From Fimbriimonadales bacterium (GTDB lineage: Bacteria > Armatimonadota > Fimbriimonadia > Fimbriimonadales > ATM1): 64,000 nucleotides of DNA. The stretch covers positions 103,728-167,727 of the forward strand of contig JAHCHL010000006.1 in the NCBI GenBank assembly GCA_026129745.1. The letters are read 5' to 3'. How positions within the stretch are numbered: the stretch's first letter is position 1; the number at the start of each line of letters is the position of its first letter. Both the position numbers and the translations under genes were made by a program. Below the pieces are notes generated by a model. That model had not been told where the DNA came from, did no database searches, and saw only the letters and a program-made list of their open reading frames with translations. Shown here one piece after another: positions 45,301 to 52,976 of this stretch.

Positions 45301-46192
45301 GATCGTCCTTAATCAATGTGTATCCACGAACGTTCTTCAGAAGGTCTTTCAGATAGCCAGCATCTCGCCGAAACGCAAGAACTGGCTTGAGGTTAAATTC
45401 ATCGACAATTCGCAGCGCTTGTAATCCTGAAAGTTCGTTGAGATCATCGAAAGCGGCCCACATTTCTCCGCGCACGACGCTGTTGACCGCTTCTAAGTCC
45501 TCGTCGAATCCTGGCCTCGGAAATCCTGACGGGTTTGCTTGGAACGATCGCATCAATCGTCCATATCTTCCGCCGTCTAAGAGGGTCTGTCTTACAAAGG
45601 CGATTCCCCCCATCGTGGAACTTGGATAGCCCCCGAATCCGGCTCCTCCGAATGCGAGTGGAACGGCCAAGTCCGTCTTGACTGTCGCAGCCGAATCGAT
45701 TCGGCCAGACGCTGCACTGAACACAGCAGACCGGGCACCTACAAGTCCGCCTTGCGAATAGGCATGAATCAAAGCGTAGCCGTTGTTCGCAAGGCTCGCA
45801 ATTGCAGCCGATTCCGATTTGACTGATGCAATGGATCTGCGTGACAGCAAATTCTTCCATCGCTCCATCGCATCTTCCGGCGTTCTATCCTCTTGCGAAG
45901 GGCCAAGCCCTGCGACGCTCACTCGAAACAGCGGGTGAATAAGACCTGGGTAGACAGTCAGTCCTGCGCAATCCATCACCTGCACATTGGGTGGTGCAAC
46001 AAGCGCAGTGCCGACTTCTGCGATGATTCCGTGCATAAGCAGAACGTCTGCGTTTTCCAATGTTTTGTCAGGCGACACAACGACTCTTGCGCCTTTTAGA
46101 AGATAGGCATCGGGTCTCTGGAAGGTTTGTGCAGCAACGAGTGGAGCGAGCACTGCTATTGCGCAGATCGCCATGGCTCGATTCAATCTCAT
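42305..46192 (-). CDS. Giant secreted protein of three tandem amidohydrolase-like modules
   Basis: 1295 residues from ATG 46192, which gives the signal peptide MRLNRAMAICAIAVLAPLVAAQ; the frame is open to 46288. Three modules: A (about 30-430), B (about 450-870), C (about 910-1295). Each starts with the beta-sandwich pattern seen in A as LLKGARVVVSPDKTLENADV. Only module B has the metal-binding HxH (WDCHSHTAISG, H511/H513), plus HSHGYRQDE, LQHVLEGFK and the Asp in SVNSDSNEH. The matching spots are YPGLIHPLFR in A and YPGMIESYSQ in C. Typical single enzymes are about 400-480 residues. Substrate unknown. Confidence 0.82.
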   Translation of the reverse strand: MRLNRAMAICAIAVLAPLVAAQTFQRPDAYLLKGARVVVSPDKTLENADVLLMHGIIAEVGTALVAPPNVQVMDCAGLTVYPGLIHPLFRVSVAGLGPSQEDRTPEDAMERWKNLLSRRSIASVKSESAAIASLANNGYALIHAYSQGGLVGARSAVFSAASGRIDSAATVKTDLAVPLAFGGAGFGGYPSSTMGGIAFVRQTLLDGGRYGRLMRSFQANPSGFPRPGFDEDLEAVNSVVRGEMWAAFDDLNELSGLQALRIVDEFNLKPVLAFRRDAGYLKDLLKNVRGYTLIKDDLPSRPNLNADSGNLLSSLRAYFNEHQVAAELDAEGIEFLYAPGSPSSPLDGLRKMVRSGLSKSVALSSITTRSARMLGVERMAGTVEKGKLGSVLVVKGDLLESSSEIIAVFQEGKRVVHRPPSDKQLESDPPLPMLPPDYRPYPRPAETEPAFRLFRNATIWTMDQQGTLKNADILIRNGKIVQVGTKLQAPTGCEIIDATGKHISPGVWDCHSHTAISGGVNEGANRVTIECRIQDVINHRDVNIYRQLAGGTVGALQLHGSANPIGGQSATSKWRWGKRPQEFLVQGAPEGVKFALGENPCREDQPTGGRGQQTEAQQIVNLANERPRTRMGVEANYREAFDEAKNYMDEWDAYRAGRIKVEPRRNLRLEGIVELLKKQRWVHSHGYRQDEMLSLIRICQQYGVRLQTLQHVLEGFKIADEMAAAKVGGSTFADWWGYKLEAYDAIPHNLALMFERGVSVSVNSDSNEHARRLTHEAAKAIRYGGVSPEVALSFCTIEPVRQLGIDRITGSLVPGKDADLVVWSGDPLSIYTKAEQTYVDGIKLYDIHDDIKQRYEREQYIELAREKFAEPEVLPTQEVFELGAVPAMPLVTGVAGNAKYPRKPLHIVGATVHPMTGDPFVGDVLVGSDGLITATGRVSAPRDAIRIDGRGKHVYPGMIESYSQIGLVEIPRIPVSVDSSERGDFNPDLRPERSINPDSEVIGVARVGGVLTAVTRPSGGTVPGQAALLSLDGYTWEDMTIQGGFAMVLEMGGGLGAGAGIADSRLQQLDGFLREAKAYQESREAAASGQGPVIPFDRRLDALVQLANGQMPLLLAADSGAVIRRVVEWSEKTGIPVTIVGGMGALSVADLLAAKHVPVILTPIFRLPFSNEAPHDEVESLPAQLVAKGVRIALCTNSEHNARQLRDIAGYAVRGGLDPEDGVRAVTLWPAQILGLGHRLGSIEPGKEGTLLLTDGDLLETRTQILKAWIMGRECDMTNRQTRLWDKYRTRPKQR

Positions 46193-46227
46193 GCCATGTA
46201 ATTCGATGCTGCCAGGATTGAGTCCTG

Positions 46228-47001
46228 CTAACTTAGACCGACTGCCCTGCGCATTGCGTCTCTTGGCACGGTCTTGTTGAGCCACCATTCAAGGCTCAGC
46301 GCGCCTTGCTCAACAAGCATTTCACGGCCGTCGATAACTTTCGCGCCAGCATTGGCTGCCAGTTTCAGCAAGTCAGTAGGTTCGTCTCGATACGCCAGGT
46401 CGAAGACGACTGCTCCTTCTTTAAGCTGTGCCCAATTTGCGGGCGGCACTTCTCCAGGTTTGAGGCCGACCGGCGTTGCATTGACGACCAGATCGCAATC
46501 GCCTACATCTGGAGTTTCGACTGCTACGACGTTGTCCCAGATGCATATCGAATGAGCCATTTCCGGTGTTCGTGTCCAGACTCGAACACTCCAACCTTCA
46601 TTTGCCAGCGCCCACACCGCAGCCTTTGCGGCCCCACCTGCGCCCAACACCAGCGCCGTGCCAGGATCGCATGCCCCCAATGCAGCCAAAAAGCCTGGGA
46701 CATCGGTGTTGATGCATTCGACTTCGTCACCAAATTTCAGCGTGTTCGCGACATGTAGCTCCGTCGAAGCTTCATCTCGAGCCGATGCGATGTTGAATGC
46801 TAGCTCCTTGTGCGGAATCGTTACGTTGGCTCCAACGAATTTCTGCTCTCGCAACTCCTCGACAACACGTTCGAAGCTCTTCGCATCGACTTGGATGGCT
46901 GTGTACTCCCCGATTACGCCCATCTGATTTAGAGCAGCGTTCTGCATCTGCGGCGAGAGCGAGTGTGCGACCGGATCACCAAGCAGCGCAAAGCGAATCA
47001 C
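46228..47001 (-). CDS. aroE: Shikimate dehydrogenase
   Basis: 257 residues. Reduces 3-dehydroshikimate to shikimate with NADPH in aromatic amino acid synthesis. Substrate-binding part: LLGDPVAHSLSPQMQNAALN and ANVTIPHKELAF (catalytic Lys); cofactor part: LVLGAGGAAKAAVWAL, NATPVGL and the C-terminal EQGALSLEWW. It overlaps the gtrA-like gene by 4 bp and sits near the end of a long same-strand run. Confidence 0.94.
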   Translation of the reverse strand: MIRFALLGDPVAHSLSPQMQNAALNQMGVIGEYTAIQVDAKSFERVVEELREQKFVGANVTIPHKELAFNIASARDEASTELHVANTLKFGDEVECINTDVPGFLAALGACDPGTALVLGAGGAAKAAVWALANEGWSVRVWTRTPEMAHSICIWDNVVAVETPDVGDCDLVVNATPVGLKPGEVPPANWAQLKEGAVVFDLAYRDEPTDLLKLAANAGAKVIDGREMLVEQGALSLEWWLNKTVPRDAMRRAVGLS

Positions 47002-47519
47002 GTGTGATTGTCACCTGAAACTGGCTTTTGGCGGAAGGTCCAGAACTTGTGACCCGAAAAGTTCCAGAACATGGTCACGAACGTTGCGGCCGCCAGTGCG
47101 AACAGGTAGTTCTTTGTGTCGCCTTCCGGCTTATGAATCTGACTCGCTACGACTGTATTGATGCACAAGCCGATGACATTGACGACAAAGAAGCGAAGTA
47201 ACTGTGTACCGCGTCGCTCCTTCCCTCGAATCCGCCAAGTCCACCGTCGATTCCAATAGAATCCGTTCAATGTTGCAATGCAAAATGAGATCGCCTTGAA
47301 AAGTGTAAATGCGCCGTCGAAGTCAGGGCTTGAGTAAAGGGCAGGCATGAGATCGCTGAGCCACGCATTGATCGGCGCAACACAAGCCCCCCCGAAACCT
47401 TTATACAGAAGCGCATGGACACCCCAGTCGATGGCTGTGCTCGATGCGCCAACAATTCCAAACTTGACGAACTGCCGGGCTGTCTTGTGTGCCGTGACTT
47501 TCTCAAGCATCGATGACAT
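46998..47519 (-). CDS. GtrA family membrane protein
   Basis: 173 residues from ATG 47519, which overlaps the UbiA stop as TGATG. Four membrane helices: RQFVKFGIVGASSTAIDWG is the typical first, then FKAISFCIATLNGFYWNRRW (conserved N and W) and a last helix with FWNFSGHKFWTF. GtrA-type proteins move or present polyprenyl-linked sugars across the membrane. In mycobacteria a GtrA-like protein (Rv3789) belongs to the arabinan pathway, which fits the neighbouring prenyl-phosphate phosphoribosyltransferase. Confidence 0.88.
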   Translation of the reverse strand: MSSMLEKVTAHKTARQFVKFGIVGASSTAIDWGVHALLYKGFGGACVAPINAWLSDLMPALYSSPDFDGAFTLFKAISFCIATLNGFYWNRRWTWRIRGKERRGTQLLRFFVVNVIGLCINTVVASQIHKPEGDTKNYLFALAAATFVTMFWNFSGHKFWTFRQKPVSGDNHT

Positions 47520-48451
47520 CAGTTGACACCATGAGACATTGCGAGCACGCTCAATGCTCCCCAAATCAAAACGGTTCCCCATATCCAAGGATCGCGCAAT
47601 AAGACTGCGTCGGGGCTGCCACTGTCGTTGTCTCGAAAAGTAATCTGCAAGTATCGAAACACCCCGAATACCGGAAACGGGATCGTCAACGCCAGCAACG
47701 GATGGGCTTGGGCTGTAGACGATTGGATTGCGTATAAGCTGTACGCAATTACAGAAGCAGCCGCAGAAATGGATATCAGATGATCGAGCAACGCTTGCGA
47801 GTAACCACCAAGACTGGACCTGGACTCGGAAGCGACCATCAATTCATTTCTGCGCTTTGCGAAGCCAAGAAACAAAGCAAGAAACAGCGTGCATAAGAGG
47901 AGCCATTGACTGATCGTGACGCTTAAGACAACTGCGCCGGCAATGGCTCGAATCAAAAAACCGATCGCTATGACGAAAACATCAAGAATCGCAATCTTTC
48001 TGGCAATCGTCGAATAGGCGAATTGGTTAGTCAGATAGATAGCAATGCAAACGGTCGCTGTTGGGATCCCTGGGTCAATCTTAAGAATTGAAGCTCGTGC
48101 CGACTCATATGCATCTTGGGTAATCGGTGCCAATCCGTAATCGACAAAGAGTGCGACAGCAAATGCTATCGCGAGCACAGTCAAACCGAACAGCGACGCT
48201 GCGACTTTCGACACCCTGCCGGAAGCAATCGGCCGGTTCCTTTTCGTAGGATGAAGCTTGTCCGATGCAGCATCCAGCAAGTCGTTCCAAATGTAGCCTG
48301 CACTCGAAGCCAGGCAAAATGCTGCAAACAGAACAAGAGCCATAACTGTTGCGTCGGCGTATTGAAACAAGCCCGAGAAGATCAGTCCAGCAAACACCAA
48401 AAGGTTTTTGGTCCATTGCCTTGGGCGCGCCAGCCGAACGTAGTCGATCAC
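47519..48451 (-). CDS. UbiA-family prenyl-phosphate phosphoribosyltransferase (DPPR synthase-like)
   Basis: 310 residues, GTG start overlapping the yqeG stop. About nine membrane helices. The N-terminus RLARPRQWTKNLLVFAGLIF and the motif NDLLDAASDKLHPTKRNRP with the typical Asp spacing mark the branch of Rv3806c, which joins PRPP to decaprenyl phosphate to start decaprenyl-phospho-arabinose synthesis. The second Asp region is SSTIARKIAILDVFVIAIGF-like, at about 150-170. It may feed a pentose-containing surface glycan. The coupled GtrA gene supports this. Confidence 0.85.
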   Translation of the reverse strand: MIDYVRLARPRQWTKNLLVFAGLIFSGLFQYADATVMALVLFAAFCLASSAGYIWNDLLDAASDKLHPTKRNRPIASGRVSKVAASLFGLTVLAIAFAVALFVDYGLAPITQDAYESARASILKIDPGIPTATVCIAIYLTNQFAYSTIARKIAILDVFVIAIGFLIRAIAGAVVLSVTISQWLLLCTLFLALFLGFAKRRNELMVASESRSSLGGYSQALLDHLISISAAASVIAYSLYAIQSSTAQAHPLLALTIPFPVFGVFRYLQITFRDNDSGSPDAVLLRDPWIWGTVLIWGALSVLAMSHGVN

Positions 48452-49014
48452 TCCGCATGCCTCTTTAGCAACCTGGTTATCATGCGCTCTGCCAGCCTGC
48501 TGAACTTGGTTCCAAAAAACTCACGCTTCGCCATTGGCGTTACCCAAATGGACGCAATGCCAAGCCGATTCGCGCCCCATACGTCTGTAAAGAGTTGATC
48601 TCCAACCATGATGGTGGCCTCCGAAGGGACACCCGTTATTCGCATCGCGTCCACGAATGCAGCCCGGCCGGGTTTCATTGGGCCTTCGGCATGCGGAATG
48701 CCGAGCTTTTCGCTGAGCAACTTGAGTCGTGGCTTGTTTCGTGTGTTGCTCACAATGCAGAGTTTCAGGCCAACTTCCCGGCATTTTGCGATCCAGTCCA
48801 TCGTCGTATCAGGAAACTTCATGCCTTTCCATGGAATGAGCGTGTTGTCGACATCAAGCAAGATTGCTCGATAACTCATGTCCCACAAAACATTTGGATC
48901 GATGCTATCCAGGCTGCTGACGCGATAGGTGGGACAGAATCGCCTAAGCGGTGCAAATGTTCGCGAGCGATCGAACTTAACGGCCTCTTTCAGACCCGCC
49001 TCCAGTATTTGCAA
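48448..49014 (-). CDS. YqeG family HAD-IIIA phosphatase
   Basis: 188 residues, TTG start at 49014 overlapping mltG by 38 bp; ATG 48879 is a shorter alternative that still keeps the catalytic core. HAD motifs: LLDVDNTLIPW (nucleophile Asp), IVSNTRNKPR and GDQLFTDVWGANRLG. The N-terminal stretch FCPTYRVSSLDSIDP is common in YqeG proteins. Members resemble phosphatidylglycerophosphate phosphatases of mitochondria and cyanobacteria, so lipid phosphate removal is possible. Coupled to ubiA by GTGA. Confidence 0.88.
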   Translation of the reverse strand: MQILEAGLKEAVKFDRSRTFAPLRRFCPTYRVSSLDSIDPNVLWDMSYRAILLDVDNTLIPWKGMKFPDTTMDWIAKCREVGLKLCIVSNTRNKPRLKLLSEKLGIPHAEGPMKPGRAAFVDAMRITGVPSEATIMVGDQLFTDVWGANRLGIASIWVTPMAKREFFGTKFSRLAERMITRLLKRHAE

Positions 49015-50008
49015 ACGCTTTGCGCGAAGTTTCTATGTTCTTGAGGTGCTCATCGTATGTTGTCCCGAACAAATGCGAACCTCCTGGCATTGCAACATAG
49101 AATAAATAGTCGTGCTTCTCAGGCTGCGATGCAGCGATGATCGAGGCTGCGCCCGGTGAACAAATCGGACCAGGTGGAAGACCGGCGATTCTGTAAGTAT
49201 TGTAAGGATGATCGATTTCGTAGTCTTTGAAATAAAGTCGACCCATCGTACCCTTTGCATACGCGACGGTGGCATCGATCTGCAGCCGCATTCCGATTGC
49301 AAGTCTGTTATAGATAACACCGGCGATTCGAGCACGTTCGTCGTCCTTTTCTGCCTCCAACTCTATCATTGAGCCCACAATGACCCATTCGTGCAGTTTG
49401 TCGGCTTCGGGCTTTCCAAGCGGTTCATAGACCTTCTTTCGAAAGGCGTCGAGCATCTTTCGAACTGCGCGATCCGCTCCAAACAGCGGTGGAAGGTCGT
49501 ATGTGTCCGGGAACAAGTATCCTTCGAGATCGCTGTTTGGCAATGGGAAACCTGCGCTGTTGCTGAAGCGAGAAGGATCCCTAAACGCTTCAAAAGATTC
49601 TTCTTTTGTGCAAACGTTGTTAGCTGCAAGAACTTCAGCAGTTCGTTCCATCCAAAGTCCTTCGCGAATCAGTACGTTTTGTCGCAACGGCTTTTGCGAC
49701 AGTAAAACCTCGGCAATCTCACGGCCACTAAGGGCCGTGTTGATCTCATATGTTCCTTCGGCAACGTCGGCGCGGCCACCGAACAAACGAATGTGCAGCT
49801 GCGTGCCTGTAGCGCTTCGCAATGCGCCGATTCGTTCTGCTTTCTTGAGCGCGTCCGCAATCGTCTCGCCACGATCGATCCGCAGATAGCGCGTCTCCGG
49901 AACTGTCGAGACTGGTGCGAGAGACCGCGCCAACATCCAGTAACTTATTCCGGCCGTGACTCCCAACATGCAAATTGCAAATAGGGTTCGGAAGAGGAAT
50001 CTATGCAT
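48977..50008 (-). CDS. mltG: Endolytic murein transglycosylase MltG
   Basis: 343 residues. One N-terminal membrane helix (about 6-26), a LysM-like region (RIDRGETIADALKKAERIG), then the YceG catalytic domain: LEGYLFPDTYDLP, MIELEAEKDDER with the catalytic Glu, GVIYNRLAIGMRLQIDATVAY and PPGPICSPGAASIIAA, ending DYLFYVAMPGGSHLFGTTYDEH. It cuts nascent glycan strands and so limits their length. The adjacent ruvX gene is a common mltG neighbour; they overlap by 8 bp. Confidence 0.94.
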   Translation of the reverse strand: MHRFLFRTLFAICMLGVTAGISYWMLARSLAPVSTVPETRYLRIDRGETIADALKKAERIGALRSATGTQLHIRLFGGRADVAEGTYEINTALSGREIAEVLLSQKPLRQNVLIREGLWMERTAEVLAANNVCTKEESFEAFRDPSRFSNSAGFPLPNSDLEGYLFPDTYDLPPLFGADRAVRKMLDAFRKKVYEPLGKPEADKLHEWVIVGSMIELEAEKDDERARIAGVIYNRLAIGMRLQIDATVAYAKGTMGRLYFKDYEIDHPYNTYRIAGLPPGPICSPGAASIIAASQPEKHDYLFYVAMPGGSHLFGTTYDEHLKNIETSRKAFANTGGGSERGR

Positions 50009-50408
50009 GGCGCTCTGAAAGGTACTGAATGAGGAGTATTCTCGCTGCCTCGCTGTCTGCGAGCAGCTTTCGCTTACGAGACTTCAAGTGTTCGAGGGCG
50101 ACGTTTGCGAGTGCTGTAGTGTACCGCTCATCGGCGAAGTGGACAGAGACACCCTCGTTGGCAAGTGCATTGCCGAACTCCCTCGAAATGGCTGCTTGTT
50201 CACCTTCTTCGCCGCTTGGGGTCAGCGGCAGACCGACAACCACCAACCCGCACTCTTCCTCTCGAGCGAGTTCGGCGATCGCCTTCGCATCTGCTTCTGT
50301 GCTGCCTTTGGAATCCATGACGGGGCGAGCGAACGCCAAACCGAGCTGGGTTTCGGCGACGGCAATGCCGATTCGTTTCGTTCCGTAGTCGATTCCGATC
50401 ACTTTCAT
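50001..50408 (-). CDS. ruvX: Putative pre-16S rRNA nuclease / Holliday-junction resolvase-like YqgF
   Basis: 135 residues, RNase H-like fold: MKVIGIDYGTKRIGIAVAE with the first acidic residue, VVVGLPLTPSGEEG in the middle and FADERYTTALAN with the second, then DSEAARILLIQYL. The family trims the 5' end of 16S rRNA and was earlier named for a resolvase role. It overlaps hisN (4 bp) and mltG (8 bp). Confidence 0.93.
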   Translation of the reverse strand: MKVIGIDYGTKRIGIAVAETQLGLAFARPVMDSKGSTEADAKAIAELAREEECGLVVVGLPLTPSGEEGEQAAISREFGNALANEGVSVHFADERYTTALANVALEHLKSRKRKLLADSEAARILLIQYLSERHA

Positions 50409-51160
50409 TCCGTATACGCCGCCATGACTTCTTCGAACACGGCCGGGCTCGCGCTGACCGCTTCTCCAAAGGTATGGCCGTCTTCACCTCTGAAGTTGGT
50501 GAATCGACCACCTGCTTCCTTGACGATAGGGTAAAGCGCACAGGTGTCCCAGAGGTTGACGACTGGGTCGACCATAGCAACCGCCCTGCCGTCGGCGACC
50601 ATACAGTGTCCATACGCGTCTCCCCATGTACGGCTGACATAGGCGCTTTGCACCAATTTGGCGAACCCATCGAGCCTGCCGCGCCTCGCCAGCGACTGAA
50701 AGCTGCCCGATACCAGCAGACCATTTGAAAGCCCTTGTTCGCTGACTTGTATTGGTGCGCCGTTTCGGAACGCCCCTTCTCCGGTCTGGGCCCAATAGGT
50801 CTCTTGGACTCCTGGAAAGTCGGCAACACCGAGGACCGGTTTGCCGAACACTTGTAGCCCGATCAGCACTCCGAAGAGTGGCACGCGATAGACGAACGAC
50901 TTGGTGCCGTCGATCGGGTCGATTACCCAGATTCGATCTGATCCGCTCGCTTGGCTTCCGTACTCTTCGCCCACGACGCCGTCATCCGGATAGCTTTTTT
51001 TGATCCTTTGGCGAATGAACTCTTCCACCTCCCTGTCCGCTATCGTTACTGGTGAATCGTCCGACTTCCGGTCGAATCCGACGCCAGACTTGAAGTAGCG
51101 CATGGCAGTCTCGCCTGCCAGACGGGCAGTCTGAATAGCAAAGTCGAGTTCTGGCGACAT
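50405..51160 (-). CDS. hisN: Histidinol-phosphatase of the inositol monophosphatase family
   Basis: 251 residues. Mg-dependent phosphatase signatures: DDSPVTIADREVE, GEEYG (metal Glu), WVIDPIDGTKSFVYRVPLFG and the C-terminal PVVNLWDTCALYPIVKEAGG. The TKSF and PLFG forms are typical of HisN, which removes phosphate from histidinol phosphate; a general inositol phosphatase role cannot be ruled out. It lies 26 bp after pstA and begins the overlapping run to ruvX and mltG. Confidence 0.85.
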   Translation of the reverse strand: MSPELDFAIQTARLAGETAMRYFKSGVGFDRKSDDSPVTIADREVEEFIRQRIKKSYPDDGVVGEEYGSQASGSDRIWVIDPIDGTKSFVYRVPLFGVLIGLQVFGKPVLGVADFPGVQETYWAQTGEGAFRNGAPIQVSEQGLSNGLLVSGSFQSLARRGRLDGFAKLVQSAYVSRTWGDAYGHCMVADGRAVAMVDPVVNLWDTCALYPIVKEAGGRFTNFRGEDGHTFGEAVSASPAVFEEVMAAYTE

Positions 51161-51186
51161 CGAGCCGAGTTTACTTGGCTGGGGAA

Positions 51187-52083
51187 TTAGGCCCTCGTTC
51201 TCTTCCTTGCCTTGGTTCTTAAGATGGCAGCAAGCAAATTGAAAACGAGGATGACGGTCATCAGCACGATGATCGCTGCCGCCGAGTTTTCAAGAAACTC
51301 GCGCTTCGGTCTGTCAGCCCAATTAAAGATTTGGATTGGGAGAACGGTAAAGCCCTCCTCCATTGGAGATTTGGGAACGGTCGACACGAATGTTGCAGCG
51401 CCGATGGCGATGAGGGGTGCGGCTTCGCCGAGTGCACGAGAGAGACCCAAAATCACTCCTGTGAGAATGCCCGAGTATGCGCTCGGAAGGACAGCGTTTC
51501 GGACGGTCTCCCACCGAGTCGCGCCGAGTGCAAGCGATCCTTCTCGAAAGCTGTTTGGCACTGCGCGAATCGCTTCTTGTGACGCTGTAATCACCATCGG
51601 CAGAATCAGCAAGCTCATCGTTAGCGCAGCGGCGGCCAAGCTTCTTTCCAGTGAGAGCGTTCGAACGAAAATGGCAAGGCCGAGCAGTCCGTAAACAATG
51701 CTCGGAACGCCTGCCAAGTTGGCGATGTTCACCTGGATCAGTTTCGACAGCCTGTTTTTCGGCGCAAACTCTTCAAGATAGACGGCGCTTCCAATTCCCA
51801 ATGGAACCGTTACAAGCGTGGTCAACACAAGCAGCCACAACGTGCCAACCAGCGCAGGCAAAACTCCAGCTCTGTCAGCGTGACGAGATGGCATGCTCGT
51901 GAGAAAGTCCCAGCTTAGTCTATGCCAGCCATCGACGAATACTTGATAAAATAGTGTGACAAGCGCAAGAACTCCAAAAACAGTTCCAATGATGCAAAGA
52001 ACGATGAACAGCCGCTCTTTCAAGATACGCAAGATAGGGAGCCGCGTGGTCAGATTGTTGCTTGGGACTGTTATGTCAGGCAT
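51187..52083 (-). CDS. pstA: Phosphate ABC transporter permease PstA
   Basis: 298 residues, six membrane helices. The permease loop EAIRAVPNSFREGSLALGAT and VLPSAYSGILTGVILGLSRALGEAAPLIAIGA mark PstA. It pairs with PstC to form the inner-membrane channel for phosphate. It overlaps pstC by 8 bp. The expected ATPase gene pstB does not follow; hisN does. Confidence 0.95.
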   Translation of the reverse strand: MPDITVPSNNLTTRLPILRILKERLFIVLCIIGTVFGVLALVTLFYQVFVDGWHRLSWDFLTSMPSRHADRAGVLPALVGTLWLLVLTTLVTVPLGIGSAVYLEEFAPKNRLSKLIQVNIANLAGVPSIVYGLLGLAIFVRTLSLERSLAAAALTMSLLILPMVITASQEAIRAVPNSFREGSLALGATRWETVRNAVLPSAYSGILTGVILGLSRALGEAAPLIAIGAATFVSTVPKSPMEEGFTVLPIQIFNWADRPKREFLENSAAAIIVLMTVILVFNLLAAILRTKARKRTRA

Positions 52084-52972
52084 ACTTCAGCCGATACCTT
52101 GTAACGAGTTTCTGCGCGAGCATGTTCATCGTGAGCGTTATGACGAACAGCGCAAGACCGACCGCAAACAATGTTTGATACTCGACAGATCCTGCTGGCG
52201 CTTCTCCCTTTGCAATCGAGACGATGTAAGCAGACATAGTCTGCATGCTTTGCGTCACATCCCATGTCAGATTTGGCATTTGTCCTGCAGCGAGCGTTAC
52301 TGCCATCGTTTCTCCGGCCGCTCTTGCGAGAGCTAAGAGAAACGCAGACATGATTCCCGAGAGAGCACCCGGAATGACGATGCCGCGAATGACTTCTCCT
52401 TTTGTCGCACCGAGCGCGAGACCGCCTTCGCGCAAACTTCTTGGAACAGCGTTGAGCGCTTCTTCAGACAAGGAAGCGACGATCGGTAGAATCATGATGC
52501 CGACGACGATCCCGGCACTGAGCGCGTTGTAAGCTGGCAGATCTGGTAAGAGCTTCTTTAACTGCGGCGTAACGAATGTTACTGCGAAGAAACCATAGAC
52601 GATTGTCGGAATGCCAGCAAGCAATTCGAGTACCGGCTTCATAATCAGGCGAACTCTTTCGTTCGCGTACTCGCTAAGATAGACTGCGCCGAGCAATCCT
52701 AACGGAATAGCAATGATTCCGGCGAGGACGGCGATGATCATCGTGCCCGAAACCAACGGCAACACACCGAACTCGTTGGGTGGCCCCCATGTCGTTCCTG
52801 TCGTGAACTTCATCACTGACACTTCTTTGAAGAAGCCAATCGATTCCGAAACTAAAACATAGATGATCCCAATCGTCGTGAGAATGCTGATGGCTGCGCA
52901 TAGGAACGTACCGGCACGAACGATCCATTCGCGCCGGTAACGAGCTTTCAATGAGCGATTTTCGAGCGGCAA
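52076..52972 (-). CDS. pstC: Phosphate ABC transporter permease PstC
   Basis: 298 residues, six membrane helices. Signatures: GAVYLSEYANERVRLIMKP, LAGIPTIVYGFFAV and the coupling loop EEALNAVPRSLREGGLALGAT, then GIMSAFLLALARAAGETMAV. Follows pstS by 4 bp and overlaps pstA by 8 bp. The N-terminal basic stretch (SLKARYRREWIVRAG) is cytoplasmic. Confidence 0.95.
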   Translation of the reverse strand: MPLENRSLKARYRREWIVRAGTFLCAAISILTTIGIIYVLVSESIGFFKEVSVMKFTTGTTWGPPNEFGVLPLVSGTMIIAVLAGIIAIPLGLLGAVYLSEYANERVRLIMKPVLELLAGIPTIVYGFFAVTFVTPQLKKLLPDLPAYNALSAGIVVGIMILPIVASLSEEALNAVPRSLREGGLALGATKGEVIRGIVIPGALSGIMSAFLLALARAAGETMAVTLAAGQMPNLTWDVTQSMQTMSAYIVSIAKGEAPAGSVEYQTLFAVGLALFVITLTMNMLAQKLVTRYRLKYA

Positions 52973-52976
52973 CTCG

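Noticed and set aside
42305..46288. Start of the amidohydrolase at 46288
   Set aside because: It would overlap aroE by about 60 bp and hide the signal peptide; ATG 46192 gives a proper secretion signal.
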